Source of the DNA: CATOSP01 sp965204715
Lineage (GTDB): Bacteria; Chloroflexota; Dehalococcoidia; Lucifugimonadales; UBA3495
Assembly: GCA_965204715.1 (NCBI GenBank)
Contig: OZ242009.1
Coordinates: forward strand, 1,860,001-1,924,000
DNA length: 64,000 nucleotides
Reading direction: 5' to 3'
Under the pieces are notes generated by a model, which saw only the letters and a list, made by a program, of their open reading frames with translations, searched no databases and was not told the DNA's origin. The translations under genes and the position numbers were made by a program. Position 1 is the stretch's first letter. Each line of letters starts with the position of its first letter. Of the stretch, positions 49,493-59,388 are shown piece by piece.

Positions 49493-50644
49493 TCACTCCC
49501 TGAACGCCGGGATTACGTGCTTGCCGAACATCTCGATGGACTTCATCACGTCCTCGTGACCCACGGTCTCGGTGGCCATGAGGAACTGTAGCTGGTCAAC
49601 CCCGGTGGCTTCGTGGACCTTTACCGCCTCGATGCAGTGCTCCGGGTCGCCGGCCACTATGACGCCGCGGTTGGCCAGGGTCTCGGCGTCGAACTCCTCC
49701 CATATCTTCTGGGCAAGGGCGGTGCCGCCGGAGAGGTCAATCTGCCCCCCGTTGGCGCTGACGCCTGCAACATCTACATCCACGTAGCGGGAGAAGTTCT
49801 GGGCCAGGTGATCGGGGACGCCTCCCCACTGCTCTACCAAGCGGGCGTAGACATCCTTCTGGTCCTGGACGTAGGGACGGCCCGGCCCGAAGAAGGTCTT
49901 GAGGGACTGGGCGCACAACTCCTGGGTGCGGGCGTTGTCCTCGCCGCACAGGCCGAAGCAGGAGCTGAGCCAGCGGTTGTTGACGAAGTTGCCCACCGGG
50001 TCGGCGTCTTTGACTGCCTCCCGGTACGCCTTGATGTGGGGTTCCAGCACCGACGGGGCATTGACCCCCAGGGCCATGACACCGATGCCCTTCCGGGCCG
50101 CAAGTTCGTAGGTGGCAGGCTGGAGAGCGGCAACCCAGATGGGCGGGTGGGGCTTCTGGTAAGGCTTGGGAAGCACCTGGCGGGGCGGGACGTTCCAGAA
50201 CTTGCCCTCCCACTCGAAGGTGTCGGACTCCCAAATCTTGGGGATCATGGTCAGGGACTCGTCCCACATTTCGCGGGTGTTCCGGGGGTCGATGCCCATG
50301 CCGGTCTGCTCGTAGGGCGCAGACCGGCCGGTGCCGAAGTCGACCCGCCCGTGGGAGAGGTGGTCCACCATCGCTACCCGTTCAGCCACCCGGACAGGGT
50401 GATGGTAGGGGAGGATGACCACGCCGAAGCCGAGGCGGATGCGGCTGGTCAGGCGGCTCAAGGCCCCGAAAATGACCTCGGGGCAGGGCGAGGCGGAGAA
50501 GGTGGTCAGGAAGTGGTGTTCAACGAACCAGACGGCGTCGAAACCCATCTCGTCGGCCAGGACGCACTGCTCGATGGTCTCTTCGATGACCGCGTGGTCG
50601 TCCAGGGTCGGACGCTGCATTTCGTAAGCGAGAGAGAATTCCAT
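49493..50644 (-). CDS. LLM-class flavin-dependent oxidoreductase (alkanal monooxygenase-like)
   Basis: 383 aa, ATG at 50644 (MEFSLAYEMQRP); a TTG four codons earlier is possible. TIM barrel: ADEMGFDAVWFVEHHFLTTF (E-H-H, typical of luciferase-like monooxygenases), RIRLGFGVVILPYHHPVRVA, RVAMVDHLSHGRVDFGTGRS, TFEWEGKFWNVPPRQVLPKP, PPIWVAALQPATYELAARKG, VIVAGDPEHCIEAVKVHEAT. A member of the FMN-dependent monooxygenase branch, distinct from the F420-like one at 2518. Confidence 0.9.
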   Translation of the reverse strand: MEFSLAYEMQRPTLDDHAVIEETIEQCVLADEMGFDAVWFVEHHFLTTFSASPCPEVIFGALSRLTSRIRLGFGVVILPYHHPVRVAERVAMVDHLSHGRVDFGTGRSAPYEQTGMGIDPRNTREMWDESLTMIPKIWESDTFEWEGKFWNVPPRQVLPKPYQKPHPPIWVAALQPATYELAARKGIGVMALGVNAPSVLEPHIKAYREAVKDADPVGNFVNNRWLSSCFGLCGEDNARTQELCAQSLKTFFGPGRPYVQDQKDVYARLVEQWGGVPDHLAQNFSRYVDVDVAGVSANGGQIDLSGGTALAQKIWEEFDAETLANRGVIVAGDPEHCIEAVKVHEATGVDQLQFLMATETVGHEDVMKSIEMFGKHVIPAFRE

Positions 50645-50856
50645 AGCTACCCCCAAACCGTATGGAGTATACGCTGCGCTGCCGTTTGCGCCATTCTATA
50701 AGCAATCTCCGAGCCGGGCAACCGAACAGGCGCGGTCGTAGGAGTGGTCCGCAGACAGGCATCGCTCGACCATCGCGTGTCCCGCGCTACCAATCCTTTG
50801 AGCTATGTGCTATTCTTTGAGCCTGAAATTTTGACAGGACTTTGGGCAGTTGACCT

Positions 50857-51237
50857 ATGGAAGCAGCGCAGCTCGTCAAGACCGATCCAAACCCGAATAT
50901 ACCCAGATTCGGGCCGGGAGACACGGTGCGGGTCAATTTCCGCATCCGGGAAGGCGACCGTGAGCGGGTGCAGGCGTTTCAGGGCGTGGTCATCCGGTTG
51001 CAAAACGGCAAGGGGCCAGAGGCAAACTTCACCGTGCGGAGGATTTCCGCCGGGATCGGCATCGAGCGCATCTTTCCGCTGCACTCTCCTTTGATCGATT
51101 CCCTGGAGGTTACCCGGAGGGGCTCGGTGCGACGGGCCAAGCTCTACTACCTGCGAGGTTTGCAGGGCAGGGCCGCCAGAATCAAGGAGAAGACCGTACC
51201 GAGGCGGCCGCGAGGCCAGGGTGCAGGCGGGTCCTAG
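50857..51237 (+). CDS. rplS: 50S ribosomal protein L19
   Basis: 126 aa, ATG at 50857. IPRFGPGDTVRVNFRIREGD, RERVQAFQGVVIRLQNGKGP, FTVRRISAGIGIERIFPLHS, PLIDSLEVTRRGSVRRAKLY and YLRGLQGRAARIKEK cover the whole L19 family profile. L19 sits at the 30S-50S interface. It is a single gene here, away from the usual rpsP-rimM-trmD neighbours. Confidence 0.97.
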   Translation: MEAAQLVKTDPNPNIPRFGPGDTVRVNFRIREGDRERVQAFQGVVIRLQNGKGPEANFTVRRISAGIGIERIFPLHSPLIDSLEVTRRGSVRRAKLYYLRGLQGRAARIKEKTVPRRPRGQGAGGS

Positions 51238-51398
51238 AGACCACTCCCCGTGACGTTGCCGGGCAACGGCCGTGGGTATGGCTTCGGCGCACACGTCCGG
51301 CGGGCTGGCTGCCAGGGAATATGCCCTCAAGGTATGGCCGCTCGGTCTAATCCGCCCAGCTAAAGCCTCTTACCCGTTCCGCTGGCAGGGCCGAGGGC

Positions 51399-53927
51399 AT
51401 GAGGTACGCTGAAATAGCAGTCGATGCCCCTGTCGGCCACTCCCGGACCTTCTCCTACAGCATTCCCTCCCACCTTTCTCCTGTGCCCGGCCAGCTAGTT
51501 TGGGTCCCGTTTGGCCGCCGCATCGGGCAGGGCGTGGTCATGGAGTTGACGCCGGCCTCCCGGGTTGCGGAAGAGCTGACCAAGGACATTCTGCAACCCG
51601 TTGAGCCTGCGCCCCTGATCGGCGAGACGCAGCTTTCTCTCGCCCGGTGGATCAGCGGCTACTACCTCTGCTCCATGTTCAGCGCCGTTGCCCTGTTCCT
51701 GCCCCCGGGATTCGAGAGCCAGGTACGATCAAGACTCTTCAGGTCGCCAGGCTCCATATCAAAAAGCAACCTCCCGGCTGAGTCCAGCCAGACTGATTTC
51801 AATGGGTCCGATGCCAATAGGCCTGAGGTTGTTGCGTGCCTGGACCAACTCGCCGAATCGCCGGGGATGATGCAGGCCGAGTTTGTCAAACTGCTTGGCC
51901 GTGGTGGAGAGAGAATTCTGCGAAGGCTCCTCGAAAAGGGCGAGGTACGACGTGAAGCGGACTTGCCATTCCCGAGACTCAAGCCTCAATACACCCGTTT
52001 CCTGGTGCCGGGGGCGTCCCAAGAAATGGACCGGGACGGTGAGCGTCCGTCTTTGTCTGACAAGCAATCGAGTCTGCTGGCCACAGTGCGCGAGGCGCGC
52101 GAACCGTACCCAGCGACCCTAGCCAACAAGGAGTTCGGCGGAGGCGTGGCCAATGCGCTGGTACAGAAGGGATTGTTGGGACAGGAGTGGGTGCGTGCGG
52201 AACCTGCTCCAGTCTCCCAGATACAGAGTCCAGGAATCAACTCGCCGCCCCAGTTGACCCCGGACCAATCGGGTGTCCTGTGCCGCATCGGTGATGCGCT
52301 TGATGACAAGACCGTGACGCCGCGCAGTTTTCTGCTGCACGGGGTTACGGGCAGCGGGAAGACGGAGGTCTACCTGCGGGCCATCGAGAAAACCATTGCC
52401 GCCGGGCGGCAGGCAGTGTACCTGGTGCCGGAGATTTCGCTGACCCCTCAGACTGTGGAACAGGTCAGCGGGAGATTTCCGGGACGGGTCGCGGTGCTGC
52501 ACAGCCGGTTGACCCCCCGGCAGCAATTCGATGAGTGGTGGAAGGCGCGGGACGGCGGCTACGACGTGGTGGTCGGGCCGCGCAGCGCCCTGTTCGCCCC
52601 GTTGCGCCGTCTGGGTCTGATCGTGATTGACGAGGAACACGAGTGGACGTACAAGCAGGAAGAGGCTGACCCTCTGTACCATGCCCGTACGGTCGCCCTG
52701 GAATACGCACGGCGCACCGGGGCGGTGGTGCTCATGGGCAGCGCGACGCCGGATGTGGAGACCTACTACCGAGCGCAGAGGGGGCAGCACCGGTTGCTTG
52801 AACTTCCGCACCGTATCGGTCCGCACCCGGGGCGGGATGGCGCCGATCCCCCGGAGAGCAGCACTGGGCCGGTGCGGCGCACTCAACCACTGGACGCGCC
52901 GCTGGCGCGAGTGGAAGTGTGCGATATGCGGCGGGAGCTTCGGGAGGGCAACCGCGGGATCTTCAGCCGTGCCCTGTCTCGCGCTCTTTGCGACTGTGTC
53001 CGCAGCGGAAGGCAGGCGGTACTGTTCCTCAATCGCCGGGGCAGCGCGTCCATCGTCCAGTGCCGGGGTTGTGGCTACGTGGTCTCGTGCCGCCGGTGTT
53101 CCGCGCCGATGGCCTACCATTCGGTTGACGGGAGGCTGCGTTGCCACCGCTGCAACCGCAGCAGGCGCCCCCCCGAGGCTTGCCGGGAGTGCGGCAGCAG
53201 ACAAATCCGGCGTCTCGGCGTGGGCACGCAGCGGGTGGCGTCTGAGGTGGAAACGCTGCTTCCGGGAGTCCGCGTTGAGCGGTGGGACTCTGACGCCACC
53301 CGCTCGGGAGCCGATCACGAGGAGACGATGGCCCGCTTCGCCTCGGGAGAGACCCAGGTGCTGGTAGGCACCCAGATGGTGGCCAAGGGGCTGGATGTTC
53401 CCAACGTCGGGATTGCCGGGGTTGTGTTGGCGGACATAGGCCTGCACGTGCCCGACTTTCGCTCGTCGGAGCGCACGTTTGGGTTGCTGTGCCAACTGGC
53501 GGGCCGGGCCGGACGCGGCGGCCTGCCGGGAGAGGTCTACATCCAGACCTACGCACCGGAGCATTACGCCATCGCAGCGGCGGCCCGTCAGGACTATGCG
53601 GCCCTTTACGAGCGGGAGATACGGTCGAGGCGGGAGTTGGGAAACCCGCCGTTCAACGAAATGGTCCACATGGTCTTCCTGGACTCCAATGCGACGGCCT
53701 GCCAGAGGAAAGCCACGGACATGGCGCGGATGTTTCGAAACAAGGCGTATTCGGAGGGTCTGACCGGCGTGGAGTTGATCGGGCCTGCCCCGGGCCTGCC
53801 GGCTCGTTTGCGGGGACGTTACCGATGGCACCTGGCGCTGCGAGGCCGCAATTTGCACAGATTCCTGGAGGGGGCGACTTCCCCCCAGGGCAGCGTTGTG
53901 GACATTGACCCGGCCCATGTCGTGTAG
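51399..53927 (+). CDS. priA: Primosomal protein N' (PriA replication-restart helicase)
   Basis: 842 aa, ATG at 51399. N-terminal 3'-DNA-binding domain (MRYAEIAVDAPVGHSRTFSY; VPGQLVWVPFGRRIGQGVVM). Helicase motif I is LLHGVTGSGKTEVYLRAIEK, motif II VIDEEHEWTYKQEEADPLYH and motif III LMGSATPDVETYYR. The zinc-binding insert has eight Cys: VQCRGCGYVVSCRRCSAPMA, LRCHRCNRSRRPPEACRECG. Motif V is VLVGTQMVAKGLDVPNVGIA and motif VI CQLAGRAGRGGLPGEVYIQT. Reloads the replisome at stalled forks. The region at about 125-155 is a less conserved linker. Followed by def, a common pairing. Confidence 0.96.
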   Translation: MRYAEIAVDAPVGHSRTFSYSIPSHLSPVPGQLVWVPFGRRIGQGVVMELTPASRVAEELTKDILQPVEPAPLIGETQLSLARWISGYYLCSMFSAVALFLPPGFESQVRSRLFRSPGSISKSNLPAESSQTDFNGSDANRPEVVACLDQLAESPGMMQAEFVKLLGRGGERILRRLLEKGEVRREADLPFPRLKPQYTRFLVPGASQEMDRDGERPSLSDKQSSLLATVREAREPYPATLANKEFGGGVANALVQKGLLGQEWVRAEPAPVSQIQSPGINSPPQLTPDQSGVLCRIGDALDDKTVTPRSFLLHGVTGSGKTEVYLRAIEKTIAAGRQAVYLVPEISLTPQTVEQVSGRFPGRVAVLHSRLTPRQQFDEWWKARDGGYDVVVGPRSALFAPLRRLGLIVIDEEHEWTYKQEEADPLYHARTVALEYARRTGAVVLMGSATPDVETYYRAQRGQHRLLELPHRIGPHPGRDGADPPESSTGPVRRTQPLDAPLARVEVCDMRRELREGNRGIFSRALSRALCDCVRSGRQAVLFLNRRGSASIVQCRGCGYVVSCRRCSAPMAYHSVDGRLRCHRCNRSRRPPEACRECGSRQIRRLGVGTQRVASEVETLLPGVRVERWDSDATRSGADHEETMARFASGETQVLVGTQMVAKGLDVPNVGIAGVVLADIGLHVPDFRSSERTFGLLCQLAGRAGRGGLPGEVYIQTYAPEHYAIAAAARQDYAALYEREIRSRRELGNPPFNEMVHMVFLDSNATACQRKATDMARMFRNKAYSEGLTGVELIGPAPGLPARLRGRYRWHLALRGRNLHRFLEGATSPQGSVVDIDPAHVV

Positions 53928-54116
53928 GTGGGCAAGATTCACCTCCCTTGTGGAACGGGAACGGTCGGCATCCCCGCCTCCGTGATTGCTTCAATGCTCG
54001 CCGGTGTCCGGCATTCGCTCTTTGCATGACGGAAACCGCTTGGATATAATTTTTCGGGCATGATCAACGGATGGGCGTTGGTGAGAGGGTCCCTACAATG
54101 ACGGGAGGCAGATATC

Positions 54117-54686
54117 GTGGCGAGACTTGGGATGCGGCACGTACCGGACCCGATACTGAGACGGCGGACGCGCAAAGTGGGCAAGATTCCGCCGAAGATG
54201 AAGCAGTTCACCGACGACATGATTGAAACGATGCACGCCGAGTTGGGCGTGGGTCTGGCGGCCAACCAGGTAGGATCGCTGCAACGAGTGGCGGTAATCC
54301 AGCTTCCCGACTGGGAAGAAGCCCTGGTGTTGATCAACCCTGAAATCATCCGCAGGGAAGGTGAGAGGGAGGTCGAGGAAGGTTGCTTGAGCATTCCGGG
54401 CTACCGGGGCGTGGTGAAACGCTCGGTCAGCGTAAGGGCCCGGGCCATTGGACTGGATGGCAAGGTAATCCGCATCAAGGCGGACGGGCTATTGGCCCAG
54501 GCGCTGGAGCATGAGACCGGCCATCTGAACGGCAGCCTGTACATCGACCACCTGGTCTCGCCGGACAGCTTCTACAAGATTGGCGCGCCCCCCGCAGAAG
54601 ACGCCTACGACGGAGATGTAACTGAAGCGGACAGCGATAGCGCACAGGACTTGGAGGAGACCGGCCCGGAAGAACACCCAGAGTAG
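54117..54686 (+). CDS. def: Peptide deformylase
   Basis: 189 aa, GTG start at 54117 with GGGAGG upstream. Three family motifs: GVGLAANQVG (motif 1, G-x-G-x-A-A-x-Q), EEGCLSIPG (motif 2, E-G-C-x-S, metal Cys) and ALEHETGHLNG (motif 3, HExxH). The usual H-E-x-D-H is H-E-T-G-H, with the Asp replaced by Gly; metal ligands and the catalytic Glu are kept. Acidic C-terminal tail of about 40 residues (AEDAYDGDVTEADSDSAQDL). Removes the formyl group from nascent proteins. Confidence 0.95.
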   Translation: MARLGMRHVPDPILRRRTRKVGKIPPKMKQFTDDMIETMHAELGVGLAANQVGSLQRVAVIQLPDWEEALVLINPEIIRREGEREVEEGCLSIPGYRGVVKRSVSVRARAIGLDGKVIRIKADGLLAQALEHETGHLNGSLYIDHLVSPDSFYKIGAPPAEDAYDGDVTEADSDSAQDLEETGPEEHPE

Positions 54687-54853
54687 GCTTTCCGAAAGAG
54701 GCAATACGTTAATTCTCTGATGGAGCGGGAGTCTACGGCCGAGACGGATAGATTCCCGCTCTCTCGGGGATTGGCGGGTTTCGGGCACAGGAGTCCAGTG
54801 GGGTTTTGTTATCGTGGGGTTCCGTTATCGCAATGAGGGGTTGACTGGCAGGT

Positions 54854-56467
54854 ATGGCGAGGCCATCGGACATATTCCCAGAGACGGACATGATTCGCCC
54901 TGACGATATTCACACCGACATAGACTCTCTGCTGGCCCGTCTTGCCGGGTTTTTCTCGTCTCGCCAGGTGGACGCCTACCTGGTGGGTGGCTGGGTACGC
55001 GACGCCCTGATGAGACGGCCTACCGGCCGGGACATAGACCTGGCAGTACAGGGTGATGCCCTGCAACTGGGCAGCGCGTTGGCGGACTCTTTGGGAGGCG
55101 GGTATGCGGTTATCGGGCGGGAGCATGGCGTTGCCAGGGTTGTAATCCCGCGCCATGACGGGACGGAACGTGCGGATAGTCCCGGCAGCGAGGAAGGCCC
55201 CGGCCTGCCGGAGGCGGCAAGCGAAGGCTGGACCATTGACCTGTCCCCCTTCACCGGGCCGATAGAGGACGATCTGGCGCGGCGAGACTTCACCATTGAC
55301 GCTATGGCTGTTCCGCTGGCGAGGTGGGACTCAGACCCTCTTGATGACGCGGTGATAGACCCGCTGAACGGACGGCATGACCTGGCAGCCAGGCTGGTGA
55401 AGGCGGTGGGTCCGGAGGTGTTCCGGGAGGACCCGGGCCGTCTGCTGCGGGCGGTGCGGCTGGCGGGCCAGTTGCGGTCCCGGTTGACCCCGGAGACTGC
55501 GCGAATGGTGGCGGACAACGCCCACTTGGTGGGCCAGGTCTCCGGGGAACGGCTGAGGGACGAGTTCCTTGCCATCCTGGCCCTGGACGGGGCGAGCCCC
55601 TTCCTGGAAGTGCTGGACCGGCTGGACCTGCTCTGCCGGGTCATCCCCGAACTGGAGGCAACCAAGGGCGTGGACCAGCCCCGGATGCACTACTGGGACG
55701 TCTGGGGGCATCTGATTCACACCGTGGAGTACGCCGAGGGGGTCACCAACGGGCACCAGCACTCGCCGGTGTATTCCCTTACGCCCTGGGACCCCCAGAC
55801 CAAGGCCCACTTCGACCAGGTTTTGGCTGGCGGACATGTCCGCCGGACGTATCTCAAGCTGGCGGGCCTGCTCCATGACATCGCCAAGCCCCAGACCAAG
55901 AGCGTCGATGAGACCGGTCGGACCCGATTCCTGGGCCACTCGGAGTTGGGGGCCGACATGGTGCGCGAGCGTCTATCGCAGCTCAGGCTCCCCAACAGGG
56001 CAGTTGACTCCGTGGCGACGATGGTGAACTATCACCTGCGGCCCGACGCCATGTGGCAGGGCTTAGACCATCCCACCCCAAGGGCCGTGTACCGGTACTT
56101 CCGGGACCTTGGGGATGCGGCCATCGACACGCTGTACCTGTCCCTGGCCGACTATCTGGCGGCCAAGGGGCCGGAGTATTCGCTCGAAGACTGGGGCGTC
56201 CATGCTAGAATGGTTGCGTATTTGTTGGATGCCGGCAACAAGCCTCGCGTTGCCGACCGCAAGGAGAGGCTGGTTACCGGACGTGATTTAATAGAACAGT
56301 TCCAACTTGAACCTGGTCCCATCTTCGGGGAAATCCTGGACCGGATCGACGAAGCGCGGGGAGCGGGTGAGATTTCCTCCAGGGATGAAGGGTTGGATTT
56401 GGCGGCCCGGCTGCTGGGGGATTTCCGCTCTGAAAACGCGGGTCCTCTACGGGGTGGTCGACCGTAG
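54854..56467 (+). CDS. CCA tRNA nucleotidyltransferase / poly(A) polymerase-like protein with HD domain
   Basis: 537 aa from the ATG at 54854 (a second ATG at 54890 is possible). Class II nucleotidyltransferase head: VDAYLVGGWVRDALMRRPTG followed by RDIDLAV (G-G-x-(x)n-R-D-x-D-x-x-x), and ARRDFTIDAMAVPL (R-R-D-x-T-x-N/D-A). GRLLRAVRLAGQLRSRLTPE is the RNA-binding neck. The HD phosphohydrolase part has LAGLLHDIAKPQTKSVDETG, RTRFLGHSELGADMVRERLS. Adds or repairs the CCA end of tRNAs, or polyadenylates RNA. The encoded CCA on tRNA-Phe fits a repair role. Confidence 0.92.
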   Translation: MARPSDIFPETDMIRPDDIHTDIDSLLARLAGFFSSRQVDAYLVGGWVRDALMRRPTGRDIDLAVQGDALQLGSALADSLGGGYAVIGREHGVARVVIPRHDGTERADSPGSEEGPGLPEAASEGWTIDLSPFTGPIEDDLARRDFTIDAMAVPLARWDSDPLDDAVIDPLNGRHDLAARLVKAVGPEVFREDPGRLLRAVRLAGQLRSRLTPETARMVADNAHLVGQVSGERLRDEFLAILALDGASPFLEVLDRLDLLCRVIPELEATKGVDQPRMHYWDVWGHLIHTVEYAEGVTNGHQHSPVYSLTPWDPQTKAHFDQVLAGGHVRRTYLKLAGLLHDIAKPQTKSVDETGRTRFLGHSELGADMVRERLSQLRLPNRAVDSVATMVNYHLRPDAMWQGLDHPTPRAVYRYFRDLGDAAIDTLYLSLADYLAAKGPEYSLEDWGVHARMVAYLLDAGNKPRVADRKERLVTGRDLIEQFQLEPGPIFGEILDRIDEARGAGEISSRDEGLDLAARLLGDFRSENAGPLRGGRP

Positions 56468-56580
56468 CCGTCTTTCGAGAAGGGGTCAGCAACCGGCACT
56501 GACCGGGAGGCTGCATGGGGTTGGCTTGCTGTCTAAGGATCCACGATTCAGGCTGAGAAATCACTTTTACGGGGTGGCAG

Positions 56581-58386
56581 ATGCGGGCGCGCAGTATCCG
56601 TTTAACACTGATAGTCCTGGTCATCCTGGGGCTGGCTCTGGCCTCACTGGCATTCCAAAATATCAACATCAACATCCCCGTCATCCCGCAGTTTGAGCGG
56701 GGCGGCCCTGGTCCGCTGGGCCTCAAACTGGGCCTGGACCTCCAGGGCGGCGGTCATCTGGTCTACCAGGCAGATACGGGCACTCACCTGGATCTGGTTT
56801 TCGACCAAGCTACCCGTGCGGATGACATAGACTCAGCCCTGGAGGGGTTGGGCATCGCCGCTTCCACCGAGTCCAGAAGCTCCACGAGCTTCCGCGTCCG
56901 CGCGCCGCTGCTGACCGTCGACCAGCGGGAACAGGCGCGGCAAGCTATCGAGGATAATGTTGGGACGCTGGACAGCTTCCGGGTCACGGACATCAGCGAC
57001 CCGACCCCCGACCAGATGGAAGGGGTGCTGGATACCATAAACCGCCGGATCAACCTCTTCGGCACCGAGGAACCCATCATCCAGCGGTTCGGGGACGACC
57101 GGATAATCGTCCAGCTTCCCGGCGCCAGTGGCACCATAACCGAACTTGTCTTCACCGAGCCGGTGGAAGGCCCCGAAGTGTGGGCAGTCCTGAGCCAGAT
57201 GGAGTTTCTAGACCTGTCATATGAACAGTTGGATGACCGGTCCTTCAAGGTGACATCGGACACCCTCGGGTCGGACCGTCAGGACGGCCTCATAGAAACA
57301 TTGGAGTCCAAATTCGGCGCGCTGGCGTCCTACAGCTTCGCCAGCGGTATCGACGAGGCCAAGAAGCTGATAGGGCAGACGGCGCGGCTGGAGTTCAAGC
57401 GGCGCACCTGCGCCGACCAATTCTGCAACGTGTTCGAGGACTCGGACATCGGGTTGACCGGAGATCAACTGGAGAGCGCCTTCGCCACCCAGGACCAGGT
57501 GGGCACCGGATGGGTAATCAACATCCAGTTCGACGATGAAGGGAGCGAACTGTTCTCGGACTTGACCAGAGCCATTGTCGGTGTGGAGTCGGAACGGATC
57601 GCCGTTTTCATGGACGGCGAGGAACTCCTTGCCCCTGTGGCCCGGGCCTGGATTCGGGACGGGCGCAGCGAGATTAGCGGCAGTTCCCTTGACCCCTTCA
57701 CCCGTGAGGAGGCGCGGACGCTGGCCATCCAGCTTGAGTCGGGCCGGTTGCAAGTGCCGTTGAAGCTCATCCAGGAGAGGGACGTTCAGGCCCTGTTGGG
57801 GAAGGAGTCGCTGCAAGCGAGCCTACTGGCCGGGTTTGTTGGCCTGGGGCTGGTTATCGTGTTCATGCTGGTCTACTACCGCATGGCCGGGGTGGTTGCG
57901 GCGGCGGCCCTGGTCTTTTACTCCCTGATACTGCTGGCCGTGTTCAAGCTGGTGCCCATTACCCTGACCCTCTCCCATATCGGCGGGTTCATCCTCTCCA
58001 TAGGCATGGCGGTGGACGCGAACATCCTGATATTCGAGCGGATGAAGGAGGAGGTCCGCATCGGGCGGACTCTGGCATCGTCAATGGAGGTGGGGTTCAA
58101 CCGGGCGTGGCCGGCCATCCGCGACGGAAATTTCTCGACTCTCATAACCTGCGGGGTGCTCATCTGGTTCGGAGACCGGCTGGGCGGCGGACTCATCACC
58201 GGGTTCGCCATCAGCCTTGGCATCGGGGTGCTCATCAGCATGTTCACCGCGGTAGTAGTGAGCCGGAACCTGCTGCAACTGTTGGCATGGGCCGGGTTCA
58301 GCCGCCGCGTGAACCTGTTCACTCCCGGACCGGCGTCCCGTTCTCTCCAGCAGAGTGCAACTCACAACGTGGGGGGTGGCAGTTAA
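56581..58386 (+). CDS. secD: Protein translocase subunit SecD
   Basis: 601 aa, ATG at 56581. TM1 (IRLTLIVLVILGLALASLAF) is followed by LGLKLGLDLQGGGHLVYQAD (the D1 signature), a large periplasmic domain with INRRINLFGTEEPIIQRFGD then DRIIVQLPGA, and VNIQFDDEGSELFSDLTRA-like P1 features. Five more C-terminal membrane helices carry LTLTLSHIGGFILSIGMAVD then ANILIFERMKEE (the D-x-x-x-x-x-E-R loop) and RAWPAIRDGNFSTLITCGVL. Works with SecF to drive export by the proton motive force. The gene ends 3 bp before secF. Confidence 0.97.
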   Translation: MRARSIRLTLIVLVILGLALASLAFQNININIPVIPQFERGGPGPLGLKLGLDLQGGGHLVYQADTGTHLDLVFDQATRADDIDSALEGLGIAASTESRSSTSFRVRAPLLTVDQREQARQAIEDNVGTLDSFRVTDISDPTPDQMEGVLDTINRRINLFGTEEPIIQRFGDDRIIVQLPGASGTITELVFTEPVEGPEVWAVLSQMEFLDLSYEQLDDRSFKVTSDTLGSDRQDGLIETLESKFGALASYSFASGIDEAKKLIGQTARLEFKRRTCADQFCNVFEDSDIGLTGDQLESAFATQDQVGTGWVINIQFDDEGSELFSDLTRAIVGVESERIAVFMDGEELLAPVARAWIRDGRSEISGSSLDPFTREEARTLAIQLESGRLQVPLKLIQERDVQALLGKESLQASLLAGFVGLGLVIVFMLVYYRMAGVVAAAALVFYSLILLAVFKLVPITLTLSHIGGFILSIGMAVDANILIFERMKEEVRIGRTLASSMEVGFNRAWPAIRDGNFSTLITCGVLIWFGDRLGGGLITGFAISLGIGVLISMFTAVVVSRNLLQLLAWAGFSRRVNLFTPGPASRSLQQSATHNVGGGS

Positions 58387-58389
58387 GCG

Positions 58390-59388
58390 ATGTTGGATAT
58401 TGTTGGAAAACGGGGCTGGTACTTCCTGATTTCGGCCTTGCTCATTCTACCAGGGCTGGTGTCGATGATTGCGCCGCCCGGTGGTTGGGCCAACGGAGGC
58501 TCTGGGTTGAGGCCGGGAATCGACTTCACCAGCGGCGCGGCGTTGCAGGTATCTTTTGACCGGCCTGTTTCCGAGGCCCAGGTGCAGGACCGGCTGGACC
58601 GGTTGGGACACGATGAGGCGTTGATCCAGAGAATGGGGACCCGCAACTTCCTGATCCGTACCAGGGTGCTGGAAGAAGCCTCCGGCGACCGGGAGTCGGA
58701 GCGGGAGCGCATCGTGAAGGACCTGGAGGAATACCTTGGTCTGGAGCGGGACAAGGTGCAGTTCGACTCGGTCTCGCCGATTGTTGCCGGCGAGACAGTG
58801 CGCACCGCCTTCTACGCGGTGTTGGTGGCCTCGGTGGGCATCCTGCTATATATCTGGTATGCCTTCCGCCGTGTGCCCAAGGCTTACCGGTATGGCGTAA
58901 GCGCGATTTTCGCCCTGGTCCATGACGTGTTGTTCGTGCTGGGGGTGTTCTCCATCCTGGGCCGCTTCCTGAACATGGAGGTCAACTCCATGTTCATCGT
59001 CGGGGTGCTGATAGTCGCGGGCTACAGCGTCAACGACACCATAGTCGTATTCGACAGGATACGCGAGAACCTGCTTCGGTTCCCGGACCGCCCACTCACC
59101 GCTACGGTGAACCAGAGCATCATGGACACGGTGGGGCGCTCCCTGAACACCAGCTTTACCACCCTATTCGTGCTGCTGGCCCTGCTCCTGATGGGCGGGC
59201 CGAGCATCCGGGAGCTGCTGCTGGTGGTCGCGGTGGGGGCCATCATAGGGACCTACAGCTCCATCTTCGTGGCCAGCCAGTTCCTGGTCATCTGGGAACG
59301 CGGGGAGATTGGCCGCGCGTTGCGGCTAAGGCGGCGGACAGCGGCGGCTACGGCCTCGTCCCTGATGTCGATTATAGGCCGGGGGTAA
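58390..59388 (+). CDS. secF: Protein translocase subunit SecF
   Basis: 332 aa, ATG at 58390. KRGWYFLISALLILPGLVSM (TM1), LRPGIDFTSGAALQVSFDRP (G-x-D-F-x-G-G-like signature), a periplasmic P4 domain, then YRYGVSAIFALVHDVLFVLG, YSVNDTIVVFDRIRENLLRF (V-N-D-T-I-V-V-F-D-R-I-R-E-N hallmark) and RSLNTSFTTLFVLLALLLMG. Co-operonic with secD; the last 17 bp overlap the convergent alcohol dehydrogenase gene. Confidence 0.97.
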   Translation: MLDIVGKRGWYFLISALLILPGLVSMIAPPGGWANGGSGLRPGIDFTSGAALQVSFDRPVSEAQVQDRLDRLGHDEALIQRMGTRNFLIRTRVLEEASGDRESERERIVKDLEEYLGLERDKVQFDSVSPIVAGETVRTAFYAVLVASVGILLYIWYAFRRVPKAYRYGVSAIFALVHDVLFVLGVFSILGRFLNMEVNSMFIVGVLIVAGYSVNDTIVVFDRIRENLLRFPDRPLTATVNQSIMDTVGRSLNTSFTTLFVLLALLLMGGPSIRELLLVVAVGAIIGTYSSIFVASQFLVIWERGEIGRALRLRRRTAAATASSLMSIIGRG

